Positions 6,550 through 14,591 of a DNA stretch of 24,828 nucleotides are shown here, in pieces. The translations under genes were made by a program, and so were the position numbers. How positions within the stretch are numbered: the stretch's first letter is position 1; the number at the start of each line of letters is the position of its first letter. This DNA is from Anaerolineae bacterium (GTDB lineage Bacteria > Chloroflexota > Anaerolineae > Aggregatilineales > UBA3940), in the NCBI GenBank assembly GCA_016926985.1, contig JAFGNO010000017.1:1-24828 (forward strand), in the 5' to 3' direction. The notes under the pieces are model-generated. The model made no database searches. It was not told the origin of the DNA and was given only the letters and a program-made list of their open reading frames with translations.

Positions 6550-9174
6550 TCAGGAACGAAGCTCGGCGTTCAGTTCTTTACGGAGGGCTTTGACTATTTT
6601 TTCTCGTAGCTTATTGGCATCCTGGTCGCGGAGTGTGCGATCATCCGCCTGGAAGATCAGGGAATAGGCCAGGCTCTTCCGGTTTGCGCCAATCTGCTCC
6701 CCGCGATAAACATCGAACAGATCCACACCGCGCAGCAGCGCGCCGCCGGCCTTCTGAATGACACCTTCAACCTCGGCAGCGGGGACCTGCTCCTCCACGA
6801 CAACTGCAATATCCTGGTAGGCTGCCGGGTAGCTTGATACCGCCCGGACATGGTGGGCTTCAGGCATGCCCTTCAGCAGTTTATCCAGGTTGAACTCGGC
6901 GATCATGACCGGCTGATCCGGCAGTTCAAACCGCTCGCGAACCAGTGGATGCAGTTCACCCAGCGTCCCCACCAGTTCACCAGCAATCAGCAGTGAGGCA
7001 GTTCGACCAGGAAAGAAGGTATTATGCTCAGCCACCTCGAAACGCGGCTCCGGGAGATGAAGCCGGGCGACCAGCATTTCAATGATTCCCTTCAAATCAA
7101 AGAAATCCATCTGCACAGGCTTTTTATCTGGGTCCTGCCAGTCCGGGGGAATCCGGATTCCGGTCATGGCAATGGCCAGGTGGCGCGGCTCATCGGGAAG
7201 GCGGTTGTTCTTTGTTGGCAGATAGACTTTCCCAACCTCAAACAGGGCCTGACGCTCGCAGTAGCGGGTATTCTTCGCAAGGGTGGTAAGCATCCCTGCC
7301 AGAATGGTATGGCGCATGGCTACCTTATCCTGGCTGATGGGATTGGCAAGGGTAATATAGGGCAAATCGGGCCAATCTGACCGGGCCCCGTGCGGCGTCA
7401 GAAGCGCTTCATGTTCCGGCGTTGTCAGGCGATAGGTGATAATCTCCTGAAGACCGGCGTTTACCAGCAGGTCGCGGACGGCTTCCTCCCGTTCCAGCCC
7501 CGAATTTTCTCGCTGGGGAGGCAGGACATCCTCGATCAGGGTGTCCGGAATCCGGTCGTACCCATAAATGCGAGCAATTTCCTCGATGAGATCTGCCTGG
7601 GCGATCACATCTGCAATATTCTCATGAATGGGGTCGTTGACAAACCCAATGTCCAGCCGGTGATCAGGAGATGTTACCCGCAGCGTATAGTCATCCACCG
7701 GTTCGACGGCGAATTCAAGGCTGGAGAGAATACCGGCAACCTCATCCCGCCCCAGCGGGATGCCCAGAATCCGTTCCACTTCACTCATGGGAAGATCAAC
7801 GGTAACGGGCCGGGCAGGAAGAGGATAAGCATCCTTAATGCTGGATGCAGCTCGCCCTCCGGCAATGTTTTCCATCAATTCAACAGCACGAAGCAGGGCG
7901 ACATGCGCCTGAGCCGGGTGCACACCCCGGCTGAAGCGTGTCCCTGCCTCAGAATTGATCTCATTGCCTCGCTCGCGCTGCGCCTGAAGGGTCTGACGGA
8001 TGTTGATAAAATTCCAGCTTGCCGATTCAAGCAGGACAGTCGTGGTGCTGGTTGGGTCGATTTCCGATTCGGCCCCGCCCATGACCCCGGCAATGCTGAG
8101 TGCGCCGGCTGTATCAGCGACCAGTTCGGTGAACGGGTCAAGCTCGCGCGGGATACCATCCAGGGTGGTAAGCATTTCACCGAGCTCAGCCGTCCGGGTG
8201 ATAATAGTAGGCATATTGTCGCCAGCACGCCGGACAAGGGTGTCGTAATCAAAAGCATGGAGCGGCTGCCCGGTTTCGAGCATCACGTAATTGGTGATAT
8301 CGACAATGTTATTGATCGGACGCATCCCGGTCAGCCTCAAGCGACGCTGCATCCAGAGGGGGGAAGGCCGGATGGTCACACCCCTGATCAGGGCCAGCAT
8401 AAACCTTGGGTTGAGCGACCGGTCGCGTATATCGATATCCACCTGCTCCTCAATATGCTCGTCTCCCGCAGGCATAACCAGCTCAGGATATTTGACCCGC
8501 TGACCGGTCAGGGCAGCCACCTCTCGAGCGACGCCCAGCAGGGAGAAACAGCGGGCGAGATTGGGAGTCAGATCGATATCCAGAATGACATCTCCCAGCA
8601 CGTCCTGAAGCGGTGTGCCCGGTGCGGCGTCGCTGTCCAGGACCATGATGCCGGTGTGCTCTTCGGACAGGCCAAGTTCCTTTTCTGAACAGACCATTGT
8701 GCGGTTCTCAATACCGCGTAGTTTGCGGGGCTTGAGAATCATCCGCGCACCGGGCTGGTCCGAGTAGGGATCGACCAGTTCAGCGCCCTCACGCGCATAG
8801 GCAACAACCAGTGGCTCGGGCAGTGGACCTGAATTAACATATGGGAACAGGTTTGGCGCGCCCGTAACGGCTGTTTCAACCCCGTCAAGCCCGGAATCCA
8901 CCATCGCCAGCACCAGTTTGTCGGCATCAGGATGGGGTTTGACCTCCAATATATGGCCGATCACCAGCTTTTCCCGATCCCAGACCAGATGATCGGTCGA
9001 GAGGGGCACAGCCAGATGGGCATCATGCCCAAGGCCCTTTACGCTGCCGGCAGGAATACCCAGGTATTCAATCGCTGCCACTTCAAGACCAGCCAGGGTC
9101 AGGCGATGCGCCAGTTCCTCAACGGGAATTGTGATATCTATGTAGTCTTTCAGCCAGGAAAGTGGTACTCGCAT
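6550..9174 (-). CDS. pheT: Phenylalanine--tRNA ligase beta subunit
   Basis: The beta subunit of the cytosolic alpha2-beta2 phenylalanyl-tRNA synthetase binds tRNA-Phe and carries the editing site. At 874 residues it is longer than the E. coli protein (795). The N terminus MRVPLSWLKDYI is the usual family start. The EMAP/OB-fold tRNA-binding domain begins near 69 (EKLVIGHILEVKPHPDADKL) and is extended by inserts around 40-66 and 113-140. The B3/B4 editing region follows (about 235-410, with MRPINNIVDITNYVM), then the B5 domain (about 436-520), the catalytic-like core, and the FDX-ACB anticodon-binding domain (about 778-872). The gene starts 25 bp after pheS, with GGGGAG as Shine-Dalgarno, and shares the T-box-controlled transcript. 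Confidence 0.97.
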   Translation of the reverse strand: MRVPLSWLKDYIDITIPVEELAHRLTLAGLEVAAIEYLGIPAGSVKGLGHDAHLAVPLSTDHLVWDREKLVIGHILEVKPHPDADKLVLAMVDSGLDGVETAVTGAPNLFPYVNSGPLPEPLVVAYAREGAELVDPYSDQPGARMILKPRKLRGIENRTMVCSEKELGLSEEHTGIMVLDSDAAPGTPLQDVLGDVILDIDLTPNLARCFSLLGVAREVAALTGQRVKYPELVMPAGDEHIEEQVDIDIRDRSLNPRFMLALIRGVTIRPSPLWMQRRLRLTGMRPINNIVDITNYVMLETGQPLHAFDYDTLVRRAGDNMPTIITRTAELGEMLTTLDGIPRELDPFTELVADTAGALSIAGVMGGAESEIDPTSTTTVLLESASWNFINIRQTLQAQRERGNEINSEAGTRFSRGVHPAQAHVALLRAVELMENIAGGRAASSIKDAYPLPARPVTVDLPMSEVERILGIPLGRDEVAGILSSLEFAVEPVDDYTLRVTSPDHRLDIGFVNDPIHENIADVIAQADLIEEIARIYGYDRIPDTLIEDVLPPQRENSGLEREEAVRDLLVNAGLQEIITYRLTTPEHEALLTPHGARSDWPDLPYITLANPISQDKVAMRHTILAGMLTTLAKNTRYCERQALFEVGKVYLPTKNNRLPDEPRHLAIAMTGIRIPPDWQDPDKKPVQMDFFDLKGIIEMLVARLHLPEPRFEVAEHNTFFPGRTASLLIAGELVGTLGELHPLVRERFELPDQPVMIAEFNLDKLLKGMPEAHHVRAVSSYPAAYQDIAVVVEEQVPAAEVEGVIQKAGGALLRGVDLFDVYRGEQIGANRKSLAYSLIFQADDRTLRDQDANKLREKIVKALRKELNAELRS

Positions 9175-9199
9175 TTTTTATTCTCCCCAGATGGTCATT

Positions 9200-10225
9200 C
9201 TAGAACTGCTCAAGGAAACGGAGGTCGTTGCCCCAGAAATAGCGGATATCCTCAATGCCATGCCTGAGCATGGTGCTGCGTTCCGGGCCCATCCCAAAAG
9301 CAAAGCCGGAGAACACCGTGGGGTCATAGCCCCCGTTCCGCAGGACAACCGGGTGTACCATGCCCGCCCCGGCAATTTCCAGCCAGCCGGTATATTTGCA
9401 GACATTGCAACCCTCCCCGTCACACAGGATGCACTCGATGTCAATCTCAACGCTTGGCTCGGTGAAAGGGAAGTGAGAGCAGCGAAAGCGCATTTTGCGT
9501 TCCTCACCAAAATAGCGCCGGGCAAAGGCCGTCATGGTGCCTTTGAGATCAGTCATGCGGATGCCGCGACCAACGGCAAGTCCCTCAACCTGATAGAATT
9601 GAAGCTCACTGCGAGCGGTAACCTGTTCATAGCGATAGACCATGCCAGGCAGGATAATTCGCACCGGCTCCGGGGCATATTCTTGCATAGCATAGATCTG
9701 TCCCGGTGAGGTATGGGTACGCAGGAGAATCCCTTCCTGTGTGGTATAGAAGGTGTCCCACATATCACGTGCCGGGTGATGAGCAGGCATGTTCAGCAGG
9801 GTGAAATTGGTCTCGTCATCAACCACGTCCGGGCTGCGATAGACCTGAAAGCCCATCTCGGCCCAGATTTTGTAAATCCGGCGCAGAGTCTGGGTTGCCG
9901 GGTGCAGCTTTCCAGTGGCGATTGAGCGCCCCGGCAGCGTCACATCAATGGCCCCCTCTTCCAAACTCCTAGCAAGCTCATAAGACTTGATGATCGACTC
10001 GCGCTCGGAAAAAGCTATCTCCAGTTCCTGCCGGATTTCGTTGGCGCGCTGCCCTACACGGGGACGCTCGTCTGGCAGGAGCTGACCGATCATGCGTAAG
10101 ACCTGGGTGATCTGGCCTTTCTTTCCCACAGATTGGCTGTGAAGCGCTTGCAACGTTTCAAGGTCCAGAACATTCTCCAGCGCGACAATTGTTTGCTGGC
10201 GTATCTCTTCTAGCTGCTGAAGCAT
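9200..10225 (-). CDS. pheS: Phenylalanine--tRNA ligase alpha subunit
   Basis: This is the catalytic class II subunit that makes Phe-AMP and charges tRNA-Phe. I start it at the ATG at 10223-10225 (341 residues, MLQQLEEIRQQ), preceded by GGGGGG. An in-frame upstream start at 10339 would run through the T-box terminator and is rejected. The N-terminal coiled coil covers about 1-85. The motifs HPARDMWDTFY (150-160), YRYEQVTARSELQFYQVEGL (197-216) and GFAFGMGPERSTMLRHG (307-323) follow. An inserted CxxC-x4-CxxC element (Cys265, 268, 273, 276), not present in the E. coli protein, probably binds a structural metal. pheT follows 25 bp downstream. Confidence 0.96.
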   Translation of the reverse strand: MLQQLEEIRQQTIVALENVLDLETLQALHSQSVGKKGQITQVLRMIGQLLPDERPRVGQRANEIRQELEIAFSERESIIKSYELARSLEEGAIDVTLPGRSIATGKLHPATQTLRRIYKIWAEMGFQVYRSPDVVDDETNFTLLNMPAHHPARDMWDTFYTTQEGILLRTHTSPGQIYAMQEYAPEPVRIILPGMVYRYEQVTARSELQFYQVEGLAVGRGIRMTDLKGTMTAFARRYFGEERKMRFRCSHFPFTEPSVEIDIECILCDGEGCNVCKYTGWLEIAGAGMVHPVVLRNGGYDPTVFSGFAFGMGPERSTMLRHGIEDIRYFWGNDLRFLEQF

Positions 10226-10256
10226 AATTCCCCCCGAATCAGACGACTCTTTCAAC

Positions 10257-10286
10257 AAAAAAGCCCCCATCCCAATGAGGGACGAG
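10257..10286 (-). terminator. Regulated intrinsic terminator of the T-box leader
   Basis: An 8-bp stem (including G-U pairs) with a 5-nt loop is followed on the minus strand by GGC and six Ts. It lies between the T-box sequence and the pheS Shine-Dalgarno, as expected for the attenuator. Confidence 0.85.
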
Positions 10287-10550
10287 AGCCAGACTCTCCC
10301 GTGGTACCACCCTGTTTGACCGGCAGTATGCCAGCCCACTCATTCTGCCAACGGCAAAACTGCGATTGGCTGCCCGAATAACGGCGGGTCACCCGGAACG
10401 GACTACTGAGGAAACCCCTGTTCACCCATCGGCTCCGGAGGGAACGTTCGCGAGCGGCTTTCGAACCAGGCTTTCAGCCTTTGGCCCGGTCTCTCTGGCG
10501 GCGCACTGTGTCGCGAACCCGTCTCCATCTTAGCCTGTGCTTATTAAGCT
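10257..10550 (-). promoter_or_regulatory. T-box leader (tRNA-Phe responsive) controlling pheST
   Basis: The leader senses uncharged tRNA-Phe. On the minus strand the base of stem I forms from GTTCGCGA (10511-10518) and TCGCGAAC (10446-10453). Inside it are an AGAGAG segment and a GCTGAAAGC region. The specifier is TTC at 10463-10465, a Phe codon, followed by purines. The conserved T-box AGGGTGGTACCACGG lies at 10299-10313. It ends in an intrinsic terminator whose stem is CTCGTCCC/GGGATGGG (10266-10286), followed by six Ts (10257-10262), 31 bp before the pheS ATG. When uncharged tRNA-Phe pairs with the specifier and T-box, antitermination should raise pheST expression. The assignment rests on motif order and the matching specifier. 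Confidence 0.93.
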
Positions 10551-10556
10551 GGCGGG

Positions 10557-10584
10557 ATTATAGCATAAAAAGTGCCGATCGCAA
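10557..10584 (-). promoter_or_regulatory. Promoter of the pheST T-box transcript
   Basis: A perfect TATAAT (10557-10562, minus strand) preceded by TGC forms an extended -10. TTGCGA at 10579-10584 lies 16 bp upstream as a partial -35. Predicted transcription starts near 10550, just before stem I of the T-box. The region also borders the divergent OsmC-like gene. Confidence 0.7.
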
Positions 10585-10652
10585 CCCTGAAACCACTGGA
10601 GACCAATTTGCATCTAAGGGACTACACACTTTTGAAAATGGAGAGAATGAGA

Positions 10653-11039
10653 ATGGAAATGGAAATCGTTTTTCCGGGAGAAGCGCGGGTTGACGCAGTG
10701 ATTGGTGATATGGTCATTGAAACCAACCAGGACGGCAGTGCGCCGGCACCTTTTGCCTTGTTTTTAGCATCAATTGGCACATGCGCAGGGATTTATGTGC
10801 TTGGCTTTTGTAAACAGCGTGGCCTGCCAACTGAGGGCCTGCGCATCATCCAGCGCATGCACTCCAGCCCGCTGACCCACATGATTGAGCGTGTGGAGCT
10901 TGATATCCAACTCCCGGTCGGGTTCCCGGAGAAATACAGAGAAGCGATCATCCGTTCGGCAGCGCAGTGCGCTGTGAAGAAACATCTGGAAACGCCCCCC
11001 GAGTTTGAGGTATATACAACTTTGCTCCAGCCGGCCTGA
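10653..11039 (+). CDS. OsmC-like / Ohr-family protein
   Basis: This small cytosolic protein of 128 residues has the OsmC fold signature. The segment APFALFLASIGTCAGIYV contains Cys44, and SAAQCAVKKHL contains Cys106. These are the two positions that form the thiol-peroxidase pair in OsmC/Ohr proteins, so a hydroperoxide-reducing role is possible. The sequence is closer to the uncharacterised YhfA-like branch. Four in-frame ATGs lie within 22 bases. I chose 10653 because GGAGAG (10640-10645) is 7 nt upstream. An earlier start at 10572 would overlap the pheS promoter and lacks a Shine-Dalgarno. It is monocistronic and followed by a strong terminator. A possible promoter is TTATTA (10541-10546) with CATAAA (10564-10569), which would overlap the divergent pheS promoter. 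Confidence 0.85.
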   Translation: MEMEIVFPGEARVDAVIGDMVIETNQDGSAPAPFALFLASIGTCAGIYVLGFCKQRGLPTEGLRIIQRMHSSPLTHMIERVELDIQLPVGFPEKYREAIIRSAAQCAVKKHLETPPEFEVYTTLLQPA

Positions 11040-11062
11040 TCGCCCGGAGGAGAAATCATGAG

Positions 11063-11091
11063 AAACGGCATCGATATGATGTCGTTTTTTT
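11063..11091 (+). terminator. Rho-independent terminator after the OsmC-like gene
   Basis: A 10-bp stem with one G-U pair (AAACGGCATC at 11063-11072, GATGTCGTTT at 11078-11087) and a 5-nt loop is followed by a run of seven Ts (11085-11091). It lies 24 bp after the stop codon. Confidence 0.9.
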
Positions 11092-11216
11092 GTCCGGGTA
11101 GCCCGGAATGTAAATATCCGTAAAATACATATGATACCAGTTACAACCCTCTGCTGAATGAAAGCATCATGCAAATCAGTCCGAGTGGTTATGCCAATAA
11201 ATGAAGGGTTGGACAG

Positions 11217-13016
11217 ATGCCATCAACCTCATTATCGGAAAGAAAAGCGACAACCGCCAAACTGGCCAATGCGCGACAAATGGTTTCTCTTCTACACAGC
11301 CAGTTCAAGTCCGGCAGCATAGATTCGCCCTACTGGGCTGAGCGTCTCGATGATCTGGGACGGCTGCTTGAGCAAATATCGGAGGACTGGCTCGCTGGCG
11401 ACCATCACGTCAGGCTGGCGGCTCTTTATGAAGTCAGCCGGGCGCTCGGATCGTCCCTGGACCTGGAAACAGTGCTCAACCAGGTGATGGATGCGATCAT
11501 TGAGTTAACCGGTGCAGAACGCGGCTTCCTGATGCTGGTCAATCATGAAGCCAACCTGGCAGTCAAAGTGGCTCGCAATCTGGATAAACAGCAGCTAGAT
11601 GATGATGAGTTCTCGATCAGCCACAGTGTTATCTCCATGGTGATGGAAGAAGGGCAGGCGGTGGTCACCACCAATGCCAGCGACGATCCCCGCTTTGCAG
11701 ACCAGGCAAGCGTCATTACCCATGGGCTGCGCTCTATCCAGTGCGTGCCGCTGCGAATACGTGGGGACATCATTGGGGTAATCTATGTTGATAACCGCGT
11801 GCGCGCCGGTGTCTTTGACAAGGATGACCTGGATATACTGATGACTTTTGCAACGCAGGCTGCAATGGCGATTGAAAATGCACGCCTGTTTACGATGACC
11901 GACGAGTCACTTGCCCGGCGGGTTGAGGAGCTGTCCATGCTCCAGGAGATCGACCAACAGCTTAATGAGACGCTGGATTTTGGGAAGACCATGTCAATCA
12001 CGCTGGAATGGGCCACTCAGGTGACCGGGGCAGATAATGGCGCTATTGCCCTCATCAATCTGGATGAAGGAAACACCCAGGTTGTCGCCCAGATCGGCAA
12101 TACCCCTGCAGATGCGACGTCCCTGCTTTCCATCGAGTCGGTCAATGCCGATGCCGGGCACCTTGCGGTGCCGATCCAACGCGAAGGCCGGGTGATCGGT
12201 GTGATCACGCTGGACAGGGAGGACCATGAGCCATTCAGCTTTGAAGCCCAGGATATGGTGCTGCGGCTGGCTGATCACGCGGCCATCGCGATAGAGAATG
12301 CTCGCCTGTATCAAGTGGTTAAACAGGCCAACGAGGCTAAGAGCGAATTTGTGTCGGTGATGACCCACGAATTGCGGATACCGATGACCTCAATCAAGGG
12401 CTATGCTGAAATGCTTGGACTGGTGGGAGAGCTTACTGAACAGCAGCAGAGTTTTATTGAAATTATCCAGAATAATGTCATCCGAATGAGCCACCAGGTC
12501 AGCGACCTGAGCGATATTTCACGCATCGAAAGCGGTCGGCTAAAAATTGAGATTGAAGATGATATTAACCTGGCAGAGTCAATTGATCAGGTGGTTCAAA
12601 CCCTCAGGCAGGAGATCGAAGCCCGCGAACACACGCTTAACATGACTGTACCAGAGGATCTGCCCACCATCCAGGCCGACCCTCAGCGGGTAATCCAGAT
12701 CATCACAAACCTGCTCAGCAATGCCTACAAATACACACCGAATGGGGGGATTATCACTGTCAGCGCCAGCTGCGCGGGCGGGTATGTCTGGTGTGAGGTC
12801 ACAGATACCGGGATTGGCATGACAGAAGAAGATATCGCCCACCTGTTTAACAAGTTCTGGCGTGCCCGGGACCAACACGTGCTGGACCAACCCGGAACTG
12901 GATTGGGCCTGACTATCACCAAAAACCTGGTGGAAATGCAGGGCGGGAAATTAACCGTACAAAGTAAAAAAGGCGAAGGCTCAACGTTCGCCTTCGCCCT
13001 GCCAGTAAGCAGTTAG
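11217..13016 (+). CDS. Soluble hybrid-free sensor histidine kinase, GAF-GAF-HisKA-HATPase
   Basis: A 599-residue two-component sensor with no transmembrane segment or signal peptide, so it should sense a cytoplasmic signal. A helical N terminus (1-65) precedes GAF domain 1 (about 68-225, ending AIENARLF) and GAF domain 2 (about 235-365, ending AIENARLY). HisKA follows with phospho-acceptor His384 in VMTHELRIPMTSIKGY. The HATPase domain has an N-box at NLLSNAYKYTP (498-508), a G1 box DTGIGM (530-535) and a G2 box GTGLGL (560-565), so it should be catalytically competent. The motif HELRIP departs slightly from the common HELRTP. No response regulator is adjacent; the REC-GAF protein at 5511-6410 is a possible partner by shared GAF architecture only. 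The last 15 codons also encode the opposing terminator of rpoD. Confidence 0.93.
   Translation: MPSTSLSERKATTAKLANARQMVSLLHSQFKSGSIDSPYWAERLDDLGRLLEQISEDWLAGDHHVRLAALYEVSRALGSSLDLETVLNQVMDAIIELTGAERGFLMLVNHEANLAVKVARNLDKQQLDDDEFSISHSVISMVMEEGQAVVTTNASDDPRFADQASVITHGLRSIQCVPLRIRGDIIGVIYVDNRVRAGVFDKDDLDILMTFATQAAMAIENARLFTMTDESLARRVEELSMLQEIDQQLNETLDFGKTMSITLEWATQVTGADNGAIALINLDEGNTQVVAQIGNTPADATSLLSIESVNADAGHLAVPIQREGRVIGVITLDREDHEPFSFEAQDMVLRLADHAAIAIENARLYQVVKQANEAKSEFVSVMTHELRIPMTSIKGYAEMLGLVGELTEQQQSFIEIIQNNVIRMSHQVSDLSDISRIESGRLKIEIEDDINLAESIDQVVQTLRQEIEAREHTLNMTVPEDLPTIQADPQRVIQIITNLLSNAYKYTPNGGIITVSASCAGGYVWCEVTDTGIGMTEEDIAHLFNKFWRARDQHVLDQPGTGLGLTITKNLVEMQGGKLTVQSKKGEGSTFAFALPVSS
12966..12998 (-). 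terminator. rpoD terminator embedded in the histidine kinase gene
   Basis: On the minus strand a perfect 9-bp stem (GGCGAAGGC, 12990-12998 paired with 12972-12980) with a 9-nt loop is followed by six Ts (12966-12971). It begins 25 bp beyond the rpoD stop but lies wholly inside the 3' end of the convergent kinase coding sequence. Confidence 0.88.
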
Positions 13017-13023
13017 CTACCGC

Positions 13024-14244
13024 TTAAGAAAGATAATCGCGCAGGTTATGGGCCAGCCGTGGATGGCGCAGACGGCGGAGGGCCTCTTTTTCGAGCTGGC
13101 GGATCCGCTCACGCGATAACCCGAATTTGTTCGCAATTTCCTCAAGGGTATGCTGCTCGCCCCCGCCAAGACCAAACCGGAGCCTTAAAATATGCGCCTG
13201 GCGAGGCGTCAGCTCAGCAAGGACTTCCTCGATGGTTTCCTGGAGCAGGTGATGGGCCGCCGCCTCTGGTGGTTCGGGTGTTTCCTGGTCCTCGATAAAA
13301 TCACCAAACTCGCTGTCGCCATCTTCCCCGACCGGGCGTTCCAGTGCAATCGCGTGCTGGCTGGCATCCATCATGCCGCGAACGCTGTCCGCCGGCAGAT
13401 CCATCTCTTCGGCAATTTCCTCCGGGGTCGGACGCCTGCCCAGCGACTGCTCCAACACCTGAGCGGTACGATACATCTGCCGGATGCGTTCGGTCATGTG
13501 AAGGGGGATGCGGATGGTGCGCGTCTTCTGGGCAAGCGCACGGGTGATCGCCTGCCGGATCCACCAGGTAGCATAGGTGCTGAAGCGGTTCCCCCGCGCA
13601 TAGTCATACTTATCCACGGCACGCATCAGGCCAACATTGCCTTCCTGGATCAGGTCCGGGAAAGGCAATCCCTGTCCCATATAGCGTTTGGCGATGCTGA
13701 CTACCAGGCGGGTATTTGCCCGGCCAAGGTGTTCTCGCGCTTCCTGGGCCTGCTCAATCTGCAGGATTAACTCGGCGCGCTCTGAAATTGAGAGATCTTC
13801 AGTGCATTCCAGTTGTTCGCGTGCGGCATTTCCCCGTTCAATGCGCCGGGCGAGTTCAACCTCTTCCTCTGCTGTCAGCAATGGTTCCTGGGCCATCTGG
13901 CGAAAATACAATCCCACAGGATCGTCTGCCGAGACGGCACTGATATCCGCCAGGGCTTCCTCGCCTTCGGTATCCTCGTCGCTTTCATCCCGGACCAGGT
14001 TGAGCTCAAGCAGCCTCTCCTCATCGTCCTCCGTATGACGGATTTCGATGCCGAGATCTTCCAGTTCCTCAAGGATATTCTCCACAGAGGATTCATCCAG
14101 TTCTTCGGCAAGGACCTCAACAATATCTTCATAGGTAACGTACCCCTGAAGTTCAAAACGCATCAGAAGATCCTGGAGAACATCCCCGCCGGGGTCGCCA
14201 TAGGCGTTAGTCATGGACTGCGCCCTATCAATCATATCATGCAT
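13024..14244 (-). CDS. rpoD: RNA polymerase primary sigma factor (sigma-70 / SigA)
   Basis: This is the housekeeping sigma factor that directs RNA polymerase to -35/-10 promoters. With the start at 14244 it has 406 residues. Region 1.1-like sequence (about 28-95) is strongly acidic, region 1.2 is DDPVGLYFRQMAQEPLLTA (107-125), and region 2 (about 174-243) includes GNVGLMRAVDKYDY and STYATWWIRQAI. Region 3 begins near RTIRIPLHMTERI, and region 4 (about 335-398) has TLEEIANKFGLSRERIRQLE. The ATG at 14244 has GGGTGG just upstream and leaves a leader of about 42 nt from the predicted promoter. An upstream TTG at 14280 would sit almost at the transcription start. The region 1.1-like acidic N terminus supports a primary rather than alternative sigma factor. 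Confidence 0.96.
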   Translation of the reverse strand: MHDMIDRAQSMTNAYGDPGGDVLQDLLMRFELQGYVTYEDIVEVLAEELDESSVENILEELEDLGIEIRHTEDDEERLLELNLVRDESDEDTEGEEALADISAVSADDPVGLYFRQMAQEPLLTAEEEVELARRIERGNAAREQLECTEDLSISERAELILQIEQAQEAREHLGRANTRLVVSIAKRYMGQGLPFPDLIQEGNVGLMRAVDKYDYARGNRFSTYATWWIRQAITRALAQKTRTIRIPLHMTERIRQMYRTAQVLEQSLGRRPTPEEIAEEMDLPADSVRGMMDASQHAIALERPVGEDGDSEFGDFIEDQETPEPPEAAAHHLLQETIEEVLAELTPRQAHILRLRFGLGGGEQHTLEEIANKFGLSRERIRQLEKEALRRLRHPRLAHNLRDYLS

Positions 14245-14292
14245 TAAACCACCCAATACGACAAAATTGCTCGCCAGCAAGCAAGCCTTGTT

Positions 14293-14322
14293 ATTTTATC
14301 ACAGCTTTGATTCACATATCAA
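14293..14322 (-). promoter_or_regulatory. Promoter of rpoD
   Basis: On the minus strand TTGATA (14317-14322) and TAAAAT (14293-14298) are separated by 18 bp, and the -10 is preceded by TGA, an extended -10. Transcription would start near 14286. Just upstream of the -35 is a perfect hairpin, GTAATG-TTTT-CATTAC (14329-14344), which could be an operator. Confidence 0.7.
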
Positions 14323-14503
14323 GCATCCGTAATGTTTTCATTACATTTGCGCCTGCTAATCGTCAGGTTCGACTGACATATTGGCAGTTTCGGCGTTTTA
14401 GGGGCCTGTCAGAGTGTAATGTCAGAAGACATCGCTCGCCCGGATCGGCGGCTAAATTGAGCAGTGTCTCCAGTCAGGGCTTTATCGTTCTCCAATATCC
14501 TTG

Positions 14504-14512
14504 TGGTATAAT
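14504..14512 (+). promoter_or_regulatory. Extended -10 promoter of the bifunctional nuclease gene
   Basis: TGG-TATAAT at 14504-14512 is a consensus extended -10. No -35 occurs at 16-18 bp; TTATCG at 14482-14487 is 19 bp away. The predicted start near 14519 supports translation from 14592. Confidence 0.7.
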
Positions 14513-14591
14513 CCTAAAATGCTTGCTTATCCATCTGGTTGGAAACTGCCGCGAACTTCAGCAAGCTGCCAGCATGGCAGCGGGGGTTAAC

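Larger units (their letters stand above)
14245..14591. other. Divergent intergenic region between rpoD and the bifunctional nuclease gene
   Basis: This 347-base gap contains the rpoD promoter, the 14329-14344 inverted repeat and the nuclease promoter at 14507-14512. Plus-strand frames continue upstream of the nuclease start but lie ahead of its promoter, so they are not part of the gene. Nothing else was recognised between about 14345 and 14480. Confidence 0.7.

Noticed and set aside
7390..8688. 432-codon plus-strand open frame antisense to pheT
   Set aside because: It lies wholly opposite a certain pheT coding region, shows no family motif, and has shadow-frame composition. A GC-rich gene with strong codon bias often leaves such a frame open.
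10226..10339. N-terminal extension of pheS by 38 residues
   Set aside because: These codons are the T-box and terminator of the leader. The ATG at 10225 has a Shine-Dalgarno and gives a normal PheS N terminus.
11093..11216. Promoter for the GAF-GAF histidine kinase
   Set aside because: Several AT-rich hexamers (for example TATGAT at 11130-11135) are present, but none has TGn or a -35 at proper spacing, so I did not assign one.
14307..14591. Upstream extension of the nuclease protein
   Set aside because: It starts ahead of a consensus extended -10 promoter, and the extra residues resemble nothing in the family.
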